From positions 868,001 to 932,000 of the forward strand of contig NZ_JACBZJ010000001.1 of NCBI RefSeq assembly GCF_013409305.1: a stretch of 64,000 bases of DNA, in the 5' to 3' direction. This document shows positions 53,338-62,424 of this stretch, one piece after another. Positions within the stretch are counted from its first letter, which is position 1. Every line of letters starts with the position of its first letter. Both the position numbers and the translations under genes were made by a program. The notes beneath the pieces were generated by a model, which was given only the letters and a program-made list of their open reading frames with translations, ran no database searches and was not told where the DNA came from. This DNA comes from Cellulomonas soli. GTDB lineage: Bacteria; Actinomycetota; Actinomycetes; Actinomycetales; Cellulomonadaceae.

Positions 53338-53366
53338 ACCCTAGTGGCGCGTGGGACACGTGTGAA
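53338..53366 (-). promoter_or_regulatory. Promoter of the bldC-like gene
   Basis: On the minus strand TTCACA (53366-53361) and TAGGGT (53343-53338) are separated by 17 bases, giving a leader of about 55 bases. Confidence 0.5.
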
Positions 53367-53441
53367 AGCGGTGAACAGCCGGGACAGCAGGGATCACCCG
53401 ATCGGCGTCACAGGACCCTCTCAACCGGGGCACAGCCGCCG

Positions 53442-54704
53442 TCAGTCGTGCTCGGGATCCAGACCCAACCAGGGGAACACCGCCGTCCGCGTCGCACGGA
53501 TCGCCCGGTCGACGTCGTCCGACGGGTCGTAGCCCGACGACCACGGCGTGAAGCGGGGGGCAGGCCCGTCGGACATCGACGCGGCACCCGGGCGGCCGTA
53601 CCGGTCGCGGACCATCGACCGCCACCGCTCCGGCACGGGGAGCGCCGGGTCGACAGGTCGGTGCGTCGCGATCCCGATCAGGTGCGCCCACACGCGCGGG
53701 ACCACGTCGAGCACCGCGTAGCCGCCACCCCCCAGCGCGACCCACCGGCCACCGGCCAGCTCGTGAGCGAGCTCGTGCAGCCACTGCGCGGCCAGACGCT
53801 GGGCGTCCACCGACACCCGCAGGTTCGCCAACGGGTCCTCCGGGTGCGCGTCGCACCCGTGCTGCGTGACGAGCACCTCGGGCTCGAAGGCCCGCAGGGC
53901 CGCTGGCACGACCGCGTCGAACGCCCGCAACCAGCCCGCGTCGGCCGTGCCCGAGGGCAGGGCCACGTTCACGGCACCACCGGGCGCGCCCTCACCGCCC
54001 GTCTCGCGCGCGTGCCCCGTCCCGGGGAAGAGCATGTGCCCGGTCTCGTGGATCGACACGGTCAGCACGCGCGGGTCGTCCCAGAACACCGTCTGGACGC
54101 CGTCGCCGTGATGGGCGTCGACGTCCACGTACGCCACGCGCTGCACGCCCTCGGCCAGCAGCCGACGGATCGCCACGCCCGCGTCGTTGTAGACGCAGAA
54201 GCCCGACGCCGCGCCCGGCATCGCATGGTGCAGGCCGCCGGTCACGTTCACGGCGTGCGCCGCACGGCCCTGCCACACCGCGAGCGCAGCCTCGACCGTG
54301 CCCTGCACCACCCGGGCCGCCGCCTCGTGCATGTCGGCGAACACCGGGTCGTCGTCCGTACCCAGGCCCCGGACAGGGTCCCGGGTGCCGTGCTCCGCGG
54401 CGGCGTGCACCGCGGCGACGTAGGCGGGCTCGTGCACGGTCGCCAGCAGCTCGTCGGAGGCCGGGCCGGCGCCGACGAGGTCGAGGTCGGGGTGGTCGAG
54501 CAGACCGAGGTCCTCGGCCAGACGGATCGTCAGCTCGAGGCGTTCGGAGGTCATCGGGTGCCCGTGCCCGAAGTCGTACCCGAGCAGCTCGGGCGACCAG
54601 ACGACGCGGACCGGCAGGCGGGCGGGCAGGTCCGCGAGCGCATCGCCCCCGGGTCGGCGACCCCCGACCGCAGGGTCTCGCCCCGCTCCGGTGGCCTCCC
54701 GCAT
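53442..54704 (-). CDS. AcuC-like histone deacetylase family protein
   Basis: A 420-residue zinc-dependent deacylase. The metal and catalytic residues are visible in VTGGLHHAMPGAASGFCVYNDAGVA, YVDVDAHHGDGVQ and GGGGYAVLD. Relatives (AcuC) deacetylate acetyl-CoA synthetase; others act on acetylpolyamines. Start ATG 54704 is supported by TGCGACGGT six bases upstream, as at menG. It is divergent from trkH. Confidence 0.88.
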   Translation of the reverse strand: MREATGAGRDPAVGGRRPGGDALADLPARLPVRVVWSPELLGYDFGHGHPMTSERLELTIRLAEDLGLLDHPDLDLVGAGPASDELLATVHEPAYVAAVHAAAEHGTRDPVRGLGTDDDPVFADMHEAAARVVQGTVEAALAVWQGRAAHAVNVTGGLHHAMPGAASGFCVYNDAGVAIRRLLAEGVQRVAYVDVDAHHGDGVQTVFWDDPRVLTVSIHETGHMLFPGTGHARETGGEGAPGGAVNVALPSGTADAGWLRAFDAVVPAALRAFEPEVLVTQHGCDAHPEDPLANLRVSVDAQRLAAQWLHELAHELAGGRWVALGGGGYAVLDVVPRVWAHLIGIATHRPVDPALPVPERWRSMVRDRYGRPGAASMSDGPAPRFTPWSSGYDPSDDVDRAIRATRTAVFPWLGLDPEHD

Positions 54705-54719
54705 GGTCACACCGTCGCA
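54705..54719 (-). promoter_or_regulatory. Extended -10 type element of the acuC-like gene
   Basis: TGCGACGGT, then GTGACC, then ATG: the third case of this motif and spacing. The rest of the gap to trkH (54720-54880) shows no clear signal except the trkH ribosome site. Confidence 0.35.
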
Positions 54720-54880
54720 CCGCGGCGCCCGTCGTGTCGATCCGACGGCCCGGTCCGTGCCACAGTGTTCCCCGCGCGCTGCGGACCTGGTCCCCGACGC
54801 GCACCTCGACAGGCAGCAGACCGACGCGCACGCACGAGCGACGCGACAGACGCACGGGCACTCACGGGCACGGAGGTGGC

Positions 54881-56257
54881 ATGGCACTCGGTGGTGCCGG
54901 TGTGCTCCGGCGTGGACGCGAGTACGTCGACAGGTCCGCACGGCAGTCCCCCGCCCGGCTGGCCCTGGGCGTCTTCGCCGCGGTCATCGCGACCGTCACG
55001 GTGCTGTTGTCCGCACCGTGGGCGACGGTCGCCGGCGGGCGGGCGCCGTTCGTCGACGCGTTCTTCACCGCGACCTCCGCCACGACCGTGACCGGGCTGG
55101 TGACCGTCCCCACCGGCGAGTACTGGTCCACCTGGGGCCTGGTCGTCATCCTCGTGGCGATCAAGGTCGGCGGCCTGGGCGTGATGACGCTCGCCTCCCT
55201 GCTGGGCATGGCCGTCTCGCGGCGCATCGGCCTGACCGGGCGGCTGCTCGTCGCCTCGGAGACCAAGGTCACCCGGCTCGGCGAGGTCGGCTCGCTCGTG
55301 CGGACCGTCATCGTCACGTCCACGGCCCTCGAGGTCGCGATCGCGCTCGTGCTGCTCCCCCGGTTCCACATGTACGACGAGAGCTGGGGGCAGGCCGCCT
55401 GGCACGCCCTCTTCTACGCGGTCTCCTCGTTCAACAACGCCGGGTTCGTGCCCACGCCCGAGGGCCTGGCACCGTTCGTGTCGGACTGGTGGGTGCTGCT
55501 GCCGATCATCCTCGGCGTGTTCATCGGGTCGCTCGGCTTCCCGGTGATCCTCAACATCGCCTCGCACCTGCGCGCGCCGCGCCGGTGGAACCTGCACACC
55601 AGGCTGACGCTGGTCACCAGCGCGCTGCTCGCCGTGGGTGGCTCGGTGCTCGTGGCCGCGTTCGAGTGGACGAACCCGGGGACGTTCAAGCCGCTCGACG
55701 CACCGGCGACCGTCCTCGCCTCGCTGTTCGCCGGGGTCATGCCCCGCTCGGGCGGCTTCTCCACGGTCGACGTCGCGCAGATGCACCAGGGGACCTGGCT
55801 GCTCAACGACGCGCTCATGTTCGTCGGCGGCGGCTCGGCGTCCACCGCCGGCGGCATCAAGGTCACCACCCTGGCCGTCATGCTGCTGGCGATCGTCGCC
55901 GAGGCGCGCGGCGACCGTGACGTCGAGGCCTACGGGCGGCGGATCTCGCGCGACACCCTGCAGGTGGCCATCGCCGTCTCGCTCGTCTCGGCCACGATCG
56001 TCCTCGTCGCAGCCCTGCTGCTGCTGTCCATGACGGGCCTCACGCTCGACCAGGTGCTCTTCGAGGTCATCTCTGCGTTCGCCACCTGCGGCCTGACCAC
56101 GGGCATCACGCCCGACCTGCCCGACGGCGCCAAGTACGTGCTCGCCGTGCTCATGTTCATCGGCCGGACCGGCACGATGACCCTTGCCGCGGCGCTCGCG
56201 CTGCGCAACCGTCGTCGTGTCATCCGGCTCCCCGAAGAGAGGCCGATCATTGGCTGA
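54881..56257 (+). CDS. trkH: Potassium uptake protein TrkH/KtrB family
   Basis: A 458-residue potassium channel-like transporter. The four pore loops are visible: SATTVTGLVT, SSFNNAGFVP, GGGSASTAGGIKV and FATCGLTTGIT, each with the selectivity glycine. About eight membrane segments surround them. CGGAGGTGGC precedes ATG 54881. The regulatory subunit TrkA overlaps its 3' end. Confidence 0.93.
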   Translation: MALGGAGVLRRGREYVDRSARQSPARLALGVFAAVIATVTVLLSAPWATVAGGRAPFVDAFFTATSATTVTGLVTVPTGEYWSTWGLVVILVAIKVGGLGVMTLASLLGMAVSRRIGLTGRLLVASETKVTRLGEVGSLVRTVIVTSTALEVAIALVLLPRFHMYDESWGQAAWHALFYAVSSFNNAGFVPTPEGLAPFVSDWWVLLPIILGVFIGSLGFPVILNIASHLRAPRRWNLHTRLTLVTSALLAVGGSVLVAAFEWTNPGTFKPLDAPATVLASLFAGVMPRSGGFSTVDVAQMHQGTWLLNDALMFVGGGSASTAGGIKVTTLAVMLLAIVAEARGDRDVEAYGRRISRDTLQVAIAVSLVSATIVLVAALLLLSMTGLTLDQVLFEVISAFATCGLTTGITPDLPDGAKYVLAVLMFIGRTGTMTLAAALALRNRRRVIRLPEERPIIG

Positions 56258-56963
56258 GAACCCGTCCGAGGCCCTGGACGCGCGACTGCGCCCTGGGCCC
56301 TCGACGTCGTCGAAGAAGGACGCCGGCGTGCTCGTCATCGGGCTCGGCCGGTTCGGCTCCGCGATCGCGAGCACCCTCGAACGGCTCGGGCAGGACGTGC
56401 TCGCCGTCGAGAAGAGCCCCGAGATCGTCGCGCAGTGGGCCGGTCGCGTGCCGCTCGTCGAGGCGGACTGCACGAACCCCGACGCGCTCGAGCAGCTCGG
56501 CGCGCGGGACTTCTCCGTCGCGGTCGTCGGCGTCGGCTCGTACCTCGAGGCGTCGGTGCTCATCACCGGCAACCTCGTCGACATCGGGATCCCGCAGATC
56601 TGGGCCAAGGCCACCAGCCCCGAGCACTCCCGGATCCTGCAGCGCATCGGCGCGCACCACGTGATCCTGCCCGAGTCCGACGCGGGCAGCCGGGTCGCGC
56701 ACCTCGTCTCGGGCAAACTGCTCGACTACATCGAGGTCGAGGACGGCTTCACCATCGTCAAGATGCGCCCGCCGAAGGAGACGCAGGGGTTCACCCTCGC
56801 GCAGTCAAAGGTGCGCTCGCGGTACGGGGTGACGGTCATCGGTGTGAAGAGCCCGGGCGCGGAGTTCCAGTACGCGACGCCGGAGACCCGCGTCTCGGGC
56901 ACCGACATCATCGTCGTGTCGGGGCACGCGGACCTGCTCGAACGGTTCGCCGCGCGGCCGTGA
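56250..56963 (+). CDS. trkA: Potassium uptake regulatory subunit TrkA/KtrA family
   Basis: A 237-residue cytosolic RCK protein that gates TrkH. The Rossmann motif VIGLGRFGSAIASTL near residue 28 binds nucleotide, and a TrkA-C domain starts near residue 160. The start is taken as TTG 56250, which overlaps the trkH stop by 8 bases and follows AGAGAGG; no ATG or GTG fits as well. A strong bidirectional terminator follows. Confidence 0.9.
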   Translation: MAENPSEALDARLRPGPSTSSKKDAGVLVIGLGRFGSAIASTLERLGQDVLAVEKSPEIVAQWAGRVPLVEADCTNPDALEQLGARDFSVAVVGVGSYLEASVLITGNLVDIGIPQIWAKATSPEHSRILQRIGAHHVILPESDAGSRVAHLVSGKLLDYIEVEDGFTIVKMRPPKETQGFTLAQSKVRSRYGVTVIGVKSPGAEFQYATPETRVSGTDIIVVSGHADLLERFAARP

Positions 56964-56969
56964 CGTGCC

Positions 56970-57006
56970 GCTGCCGGTCCTGGCCCGCAGGGCGAGGACC
57001 GGCAGC
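56970..57006. terminator. Hairpin between trkA and the MMPL gene
   Basis: GCTGCCGGTCCT and AGGACCGGCAGC pair over 12 positions around a 13-base loop, between convergent genes. Confidence 0.65.
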
Positions 57007-57016
57007 CGAGCCGTTC

Positions 57017-59173
57017 TCAGAGGTCGACGTGCGGCACCAGTCGCCCGAGCCGGGCCGGGAACCACCAGGCCCGCTCCCCCATGCAGGCCATCACCGCCGG
57101 ACCGAGGACCACCCGCACGAGCGTGGCGTCCACGAGCACCGCGACCGCGAGGCCGACGCCGAACATCTTGATCGTCGGGTCGTCGACCAGCACGAACGAG
57201 GCGAAGACCGCGAACATCACGACGGCGGCCGCGGTGATGACCCGAGCCGTCGCGCCGACGCCTCGCACGACCGCCTCCCGCGCGTCGGCGCCCGCCGTGC
57301 GGGCCTCGTGCACGGCCGACAGCAGGAAGACCTCGTAGTCCATCGACAGCCCGAACAGCACGGCGAACAGCATCATCGGCACGTGGCTCTCGATCGTCAC
57401 CGGTCCGTCCAACCCGAGCAGGTGCGCGCCCCAGCCCCACTGGAACACCGCGACGACGACCCCGTAGGCGGCCGCGACCGAGACCAGGTCCATCAGCGCC
57501 GCCTTGAGGGGCACGAGCAGCGACCGGAAGGCCACGACGAGCAGCAGTGCGGCCAGCAGCACCGTGCCGAGGATGAGCCACGGCAGGCGTGCGGCGATGC
57601 GGTCGGAGAGGTCGGCCACGATCGCGCTGATGCCTCCGACGTGGACCTCGCTCCCGGTCGGTGGGTCGATCGCACGCAGGTCGGCCAGGACGAGCGGACG
57701 TTGCTCGGAGCCGGCCTCCTGCGTGGTGACGACCGTGGCACGCGCGGCCGCCCCCGACGGATCGAGGCGGAGCGCACCGACCTGCTGCACACCGTCGACC
57801 TGCGCCGCCTCGGCGGCGACCGCGAGCAGCCGGGGGTCCTCCGGCGTGGTGGCCGCCGGGTCGAGGGCCACCACGAGCGTCAGCGGTGACGACGCGCCGG
57901 GCCCTCGGTGCGCGACCATGAGGTCGTAGGTCGTCCTGCGCTCGGTGCCCACGGGACGGTCCCCGTCGGAGCCCTCGCCCAGCCGCAGGCTCAGCGCGGG
58001 CGCCGCGAGCACGCCGAGGACCAGGACCGAGGCCACACCCCAGCGCACCGGACGGGCCGTGACACGGCGCGCGAAGCGGGCCCAGCCCGCGCCGGTGTGC
58101 GCGTCGCCGTCGTCCGCACCGCCGCGCGGCAGCACGCGGCGCCCCGCCAGGGCCAGCAGCGCCGGGGTGAGCATCAACGAGGCGAGCAGCACCACGAGGA
58201 CCACGACCGCGGTCCCCAGCCCGAGCCAGGCGACGAAGTCGACCCCCGTGATCGCGAGCGCGCAGACCGCGAGCGCGACCGTGATGCCCGCGAACGCGAC
58301 CGCCCTGCCGGTGGTCCCTGCGGTCGTCTCGGCGAACGACCAGGCCGTCGGGGCAGCGCTCGGATCCGCCGGGACACCGGCCGAGGGGCCGGACCGCGGG
58401 CCGTTCGGCGCGTCGCTCAGCACCGTGCGGTGGCGCGCCACCTGGAACAGCGCGTAGTCGATGCCGACGCCCAGCCCGATCATCGTCGCCAGCGTCGGGG
58501 CGATCTCCGGGATCGCGACCACCTGGCCGACCAGGTGCAGCACCGCGAGGCCGGCGGCGACCGAGACCAGCGCGTTGACCAGCGGGATCGCGGCGGCGGT
58601 GAACGAGCGCAGGGTGAGCAGCAGCACGACGATCGCGACGACGACCCCGATCAGCTCGCTCGTGCGGGTCAGGCCCGGGGGCTCGACCTCGCGCACGAGC
58701 GGCGCCGAGGCCCCGACCTGCAGACCGGCGGCACGGGCGTCGTCCACGGCGGCCCGCAGGGCGACCCCGTCGACGCTCACGGCGGCGTCGGTGCGCACTT
58801 CGAGGACGACGGCGCGCCCGTCGGGCGTGGTGACGACGGGGTCCGCGGTGAGCGGGTCGGTCACCTCGAGCACGCCGTCGACGGCCCGCAGCCGGGTGGC
58901 GAACGTCGCGACCTCGTCCTGCTGGTCCACGACCGGGCCGTCGGTGGCGACGATCACGGTGGACGTGACGGTCGCCTCGTCCTCGTCGGCGTCGAACGCC
59001 TGCAGGACGTCGGCGGCTGCCGCGGAGTCCGAACCGGGTACGGAGATCACCTGGTCGAGCCCGGGACCGGCCCACCGGACGGCGAGGGTCAGGCCGGCGG
59101 CGAGCAGCACCCAGGCCACCACGACGGCGAGGGGATGCCGGGCACTGAACCGGGCGAGGGCTTTCACGGGCAC
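57017..59173 (-). CDS. MMPL-family RND transporter
   Basis: A 718-residue membrane transporter with two six-segment halves, each preceded by an extracytoplasmic domain. Typical blocks are GLGVGIDYALFQVARHR in the first half and LFGLSMDYEVFLLSAVHEA in the second, which contain the proton-relay Asp-Tyr pairs. Actinobacterial MmpL proteins export lipids or drugs; the substrate here is unknown. GTG 59173 follows GGAGG at six bases. The next gene upstream is a DUF2993 protein. Confidence 0.9.
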   Translation of the reverse strand: MPVKALARFSARHPLAVVVAWVLLAAGLTLAVRWAGPGLDQVISVPGSDSAAAADVLQAFDADEDEATVTSTVIVATDGPVVDQQDEVATFATRLRAVDGVLEVTDPLTADPVVTTPDGRAVVLEVRTDAAVSVDGVALRAAVDDARAAGLQVGASAPLVREVEPPGLTRTSELIGVVVAIVVLLLTLRSFTAAAIPLVNALVSVAAGLAVLHLVGQVVAIPEIAPTLATMIGLGVGIDYALFQVARHRTVLSDAPNGPRSGPSAGVPADPSAAPTAWSFAETTAGTTGRAVAFAGITVALAVCALAITGVDFVAWLGLGTAVVVLVVLLASLMLTPALLALAGRRVLPRGGADDGDAHTGAGWARFARRVTARPVRWGVASVLVLGVLAAPALSLRLGEGSDGDRPVGTERRTTYDLMVAHRGPGASSPLTLVVALDPAATTPEDPRLLAVAAEAAQVDGVQQVGALRLDPSGAAARATVVTTQEAGSEQRPLVLADLRAIDPPTGSEVHVGGISAIVADLSDRIAARLPWLILGTVLLAALLLVVAFRSLLVPLKAALMDLVSVAAAYGVVVAVFQWGWGAHLLGLDGPVTIESHVPMMLFAVLFGLSMDYEVFLLSAVHEARTAGADAREAVVRGVGATARVITAAAVVMFAVFASFVLVDDPTIKMFGVGLAVAVLVDATLVRVVLGPAVMACMGERAWWFPARLGRLVPHVDL

Positions 59174-59225
59174 GGAGGACCTCCAGGGTCGGGCGGGTGA
59201 TGCGGGGACGAGGGGACGGGCAGGG

Positions 59226-59267
59226 TTCAGCCGGCGGGAGCTCAGTCGGCGGGAGTTCAGTCGGCGG
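59226..59267. repeat. Tandem 15-base repeats at the end of the DUF2993 gene
   Basis: TTCAGCCGGCGGGAG, CTCAGTCGGCGGGAG and a third, partial copy run across the stop codon of the DUF2993 gene into the gap before the MMPL gene. Each copy contains TCAG, so the stop codon (TGA on the minus strand) is repeated in sequence though not in frame. Confidence 0.7.
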
Positions 59268-60066
59268 CGGGCGCGGCCTGCTCGGCCTCCACCACGAGCG
59301 AGTCGCCCACGACCTCGGCGGACGTGAGCACGAGGTCGCCGGGCAGGTCGGGAGCCACCGTCCGGGTGTCGGCCAGACCGGCCATCGAGCCGCCGAGCCC
59401 GGCGAGGGTCCGCACGTCGAGCACGAGCCCGGCCACCGACACGGAGAGGGGCCGCAGCGCCAAGGCGCCGTCGGCTGCGGAGACGGCGACCGACACCTCG
59501 ACCGGCACAGTGGTGGACCGGCGCTCGAGCTGTGCCTGCGCGACGAGCACCCCGTCGCGGGCCGACCACGTGGCCTGGGCCAACGGCCCCGACGCGTCCG
59601 CCGCACCTGCCCTGGAGACCACGGCCCCGAGGCTCGACGAGGGGATCGTCACCTGGACCACGGTGCGGTCGGCGGACCGTGCGCCGCGCACGTGCAGGTC
59701 GGTGAGGTGGATGTCGACGTCGACGACGGCACCCTGCCAGGTGAGGTCGTCCGCGCCGACCGTGACCGAGTGCAGGCGCCCGAGCAGGAGTGCCGGGAGC
59801 ACCGGCCACGGGCCGAGCCCGACGTCGAGGTCGGCGGTGTCGGCCGCACTGCCGCTCAGGAACGGCGAGTCCTCCAGCGCGGCAGCGACACGGTCGGCGA
59901 GGACCGCCCGGGCGACGAGCTCGGCCGCGACCAGCAGGACAAGGAGACCGAGGCCGAGGCCGAGGCCGAGCACGCGGACCGCACGGCGGCGGGACGGGCG
60001 GCCATAGGCGGGTGGCGGGCGCCGGCCGGCGACCCCGGTCGTGCGGGCAGGGCTCGTGGCATGCAT
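59257..60066 (-). CDS. DUF2993 (LmeA-like) exported protein
   Basis: A 269-residue protein: an Arg/Pro-rich start, one membrane or signal segment at about residues 30-55 (LGLGLGLGLLVLLVAAELVARA), then a DUF2993 domain, recognisable by its repeated beta-strand pattern with DLDVGLGPWPVLPALLLGRL. In mycobacteria LmeA has this domain and affects cell-wall lipid/mannan metabolism. Pairing with an MMPL transporter suggests a shared envelope task. GGAGGTCCG precedes ATG 60066. Confidence 0.75.
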   Translation of the reverse strand: MHATSPARTTGVAGRRPPPAYGRPSRRRAVRVLGLGLGLGLLVLLVAAELVARAVLADRVAAALEDSPFLSGSAADTADLDVGLGPWPVLPALLLGRLHSVTVGADDLTWQGAVVDVDIHLTDLHVRGARSADRTVVQVTIPSSSLGAVVSRAGAADASGPLAQATWSARDGVLVAQAQLERRSTTVPVEVSVAVSAADGALALRPLSVSVAGLVLDVRTLAGLGGSMAGLADTRTVAPDLPGDLVLTSAEVVGDSLVVEAEQAAPAAD

Positions 60067-60165
60067 CGGACCTCCGCGACGTCGTCGAGGCCGCTCGGTG
60101 CGACCCGCGACGGCAGTCCACCGCGCGCACCTGGGCCGGAACCGTCGCACCGCTCCCGTGCAGCG

Positions 60166-60190
60166 GTCAGCCGCCTGACGATCGGCTGAC
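60166..60190. terminator. Inverted repeat after the histidine kinase gene
   Basis: GTCAGCCG and CGGCTGAC are perfect arms around nine bases, 60 bases beyond the kinase stop and 100 bases before the DUF2993 start. It could be a terminator or an operator. Nothing else was seen in 60067-60250. Confidence 0.45.
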
Positions 60191-60250
60191 AGCGGGTCTT
60201 CGCGGAAGGTCCGGAGGCGTCGGACGCCCGGTCGAGGACGGTGCCGCTGC

Positions 60251-61657
60251 TCAGGTCGAGGGCAGCGTGACCCGCACGTGCGTGCCGGTGCCGGCCTCCA
60301 GCAGCCCGACCGTCCCGTGATGGCCGCCGACGACGGCGCGCACCACGGCCAGCCCGAGGCCCGACCCGCTCGACGCACCGTCGCCGCGGGCGAACCGGTC
60401 GAACACCCGCTCACGCACCTCCGGGGGGATCCCCGGGCCGTCGTCCACCACGTCGAGGCGGACGACGCCGTCGACGCGGCGCACCTCGACGCGCACCGTG
60501 GTGCCGGCCGGGGTATGGCGCACGGCGTTGCCGACGAGGTTGTGCACGACCTGCAGGAGCCGTTCGCGGTCGCCGAGCAGGGGGGCGGGCTCGGTGTCGA
60601 TGCGCACGTCCCGCTCCGGGGCGACGACCCTGAGGTCGTCGGCGACCTCCCGTACGACGTCGGCGAGGTCCAACCGGTCGCGGCGCAGCGGCACGTCCTC
60701 GTCGAGCCGGGCGAGCAGCGCCATCTGGTCGACGAGGTGGCGCATGCGGGTCGTCTCGGCCTCGACGCGCACCATGGCGCGGTCGAGCCGGTCGCCGTCC
60801 AGCCCGCCCTGCAGGTACAGGTCCGCCCAGCCGTGCACGATCGTCAACGGGGTGCGCAGCTCGTGCGACGCGTCCTGCACGAAGGCGCGGACCCGGTCCT
60901 CGGCGTCGGTCCGTCGACGCAGGGCCTCCTGGAGTGCCACGGCCAGTTCGTGGGTCTCAGCATCGGGCTGGTCGAGCGGCAGCACGGCGCCCGGGACACC
61001 CTCCCCGACAGCACGCGCCGCTGCGGCGAGCGTCCGCACGGGGCCCAGCCCGCGATGCACCACACCTGCGGCCAGCGCGGTCGCGAGCCCGAGGAGCGCC
61101 AGACCCGCGAAAGCCTCGACGACCATGAGGCGGGCCACGACCTCGCGGTCCTGCGCGACGTCCACCGCCACGAGCACCCGGTCGACCTGGATGTCCCCGC
61201 CCCCACCGGCGGGGTCGAGCCGGATGGTCAGGCCCGGGGTCGCGACGGCGCCGACCCGCACCGGTTTACCGTCCCAGCGCACTCCGACGGGCGCCGCGCC
61301 CGCCTCCACGTCGACGACCCCCGTGAGGTCCTGCGGCGCCGTGGTCCGCCCACCCGCGACAGCCATGACGACGACGTCCCCCTGCGCGGCGGCGACGATC
61401 GTGTCGTCGGGCACGAGGGTCCGCAGGGCGGTCTCTGCGAGGGTGCCGCCCGGGGGGTCGGCGCGGGCGAGGACGACGTCGAGCGCGGCGGTGACCCGCT
61501 CGTCGGCGTGCTCGACGAGGATCCGGCGGAGCGCGACGACGCTGACCACGCCCGCGCCGACGAGGGCGGCGAGGAGCACGGCCACGAGCCCGACGACGAG
61601 GCGGGCGCGGATGGACCGGCGCGCCCGGCGCGGCGAGGAGCCGGCAGCCTCGCTCAC
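60251..61657 (-). CDS. Two-component sensor histidine kinase
   Basis: A 468-residue membrane kinase: membrane segments near residues 22-45 and 165-190 enclose a sensor domain of about 120 residues, then HAMP, the H-box FVQDASHELRTPLTIVHGW, the N-box NLVGNAVRHTP and G-boxes DDGPGIPPEVRERVF and GSGLGLAVV. The GTG start overlaps the response regulator stop (GTGA). The signal is unknown; neighbouring MMPL and ABC exporters suggest envelope or drug stress. Confidence 0.92.
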   Translation of the reverse strand: MSEAAGSSPRRARRSIRARLVVGLVAVLLAALVGAGVVSVVALRRILVEHADERVTAALDVVLARADPPGGTLAETALRTLVPDDTIVAAAQGDVVVMAVAGGRTTAPQDLTGVVDVEAGAAPVGVRWDGKPVRVGAVATPGLTIRLDPAGGGGDIQVDRVLVAVDVAQDREVVARLMVVEAFAGLALLGLATALAAGVVHRGLGPVRTLAAAARAVGEGVPGAVLPLDQPDAETHELAVALQEALRRRTDAEDRVRAFVQDASHELRTPLTIVHGWADLYLQGGLDGDRLDRAMVRVEAETTRMRHLVDQMALLARLDEDVPLRRDRLDLADVVREVADDLRVVAPERDVRIDTEPAPLLGDRERLLQVVHNLVGNAVRHTPAGTTVRVEVRRVDGVVRLDVVDDGPGIPPEVRERVFDRFARGDGASSGSGLGLAVVRAVVGGHHGTVGLLEAGTGTHVRVTLPST

Positions 61658-62364
61658 GGTGCTCCCGTGCCGCGCAGCGCGTACCCGAAGCCGCGCACCG
61701 TGTGGATGAGCGGCTCGTCGTCGACACCGTCGACCTTGCGCCGCAGCCGCGAGACGACCTTCTCGACGACTCCTGCGTCGCCACCGAAGTCGTAGTCCCA
61801 CACCCGGTCGAGCAGCTGGGCCTTGGTGACGACCCGGTCACCGGCCTGCAGGAGGACGGTGAGCAGCCGCAGCTCGGTCGGTGACAGGTCGAGCTCACGG
61901 TCGCCGCGGCGGCAGCGCATCCGGGCGAGGTCCAGCTCGAGGTCGGCGAACGTCAGCCGCTCCTCGTCGGCTCCCTGGCCTGGGACGACGCCGTGCGCCG
62001 CGACCCGCCGCAGGAGCGCCTCGAGCCGGGCGACCAGCTCGGTCAGGTCGAACGGCTTGGTGAGGTAGTCGTCCGCACCCGCGGTGAGCCCGGCGACCCG
62101 GTCGGGCACGGCGTCCCGCGCCGTGAGCAGCAGCACCGGGGTGGCGTCGCCCGTCGAGCGCAGCAGGCGCAGCACGTCGAGGCCGTCGGTGCCGGGCAGG
62201 ACGACGTCGAGCACGACGACGTCCGGACGCCGCTCCCGAAGCCGGTCGAACGCCTCGGTCGCGGAGGCTGCGGTCCGCACGTCGTACCCGGCGAACGCGA
62301 GGCCCGAGTCGAGCAGCTCGCGCAGGCCGGGGTCGTCGTCGACGACCAGGACGTCCGCGGGCAT
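61654..62364 (-). CDS. OmpR-family response regulator
   Basis: A 236-residue regulator. The receiver domain begins VLVVDDDPGLRELL and has the phospho-acceptor in VVVLDVVLPGTDG with the lysine in YLTKPF; a winged-helix domain of the OmpR type follows (LSPTELRLLTVLLQ, VVEKVVSRLRRKVDG). ATG 62364 is preferred because the receiver begins just after it. It pairs with the kinase gene that overlaps its stop. Confidence 0.93.
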   Translation of the reverse strand: MPADVLVVDDDPGLRELLDSGLAFAGYDVRTAASATEAFDRLRERRPDVVVLDVVLPGTDGLDVLRLLRSTGDATPVLLLTARDAVPDRVAGLTAGADDYLTKPFDLTELVARLEALLRRVAAHGVVPGQGADEERLTFADLELDLARMRCRRGDRELDLSPTELRLLTVLLQAGDRVVTKAQLLDRVWDYDFGGDAGVVEKVVSRLRRKVDGVDDEPLIHTVRGFGYALRGTGAP

Positions 62365-62424
62365 GCGCCGATGGTCACGGTCCGAGGGGGCAGGCCGCAA
62401 GCCCGCCCCCTCGTCCGTCGACGG

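Noticed and set aside
53341..53380. A Rex-type site near the bldC-like promoter (GTGTGAAAGCGGTGAAC)
   Set aside because: The right half reads TGAAC instead of TCACA, so it is not an inverted repeat.
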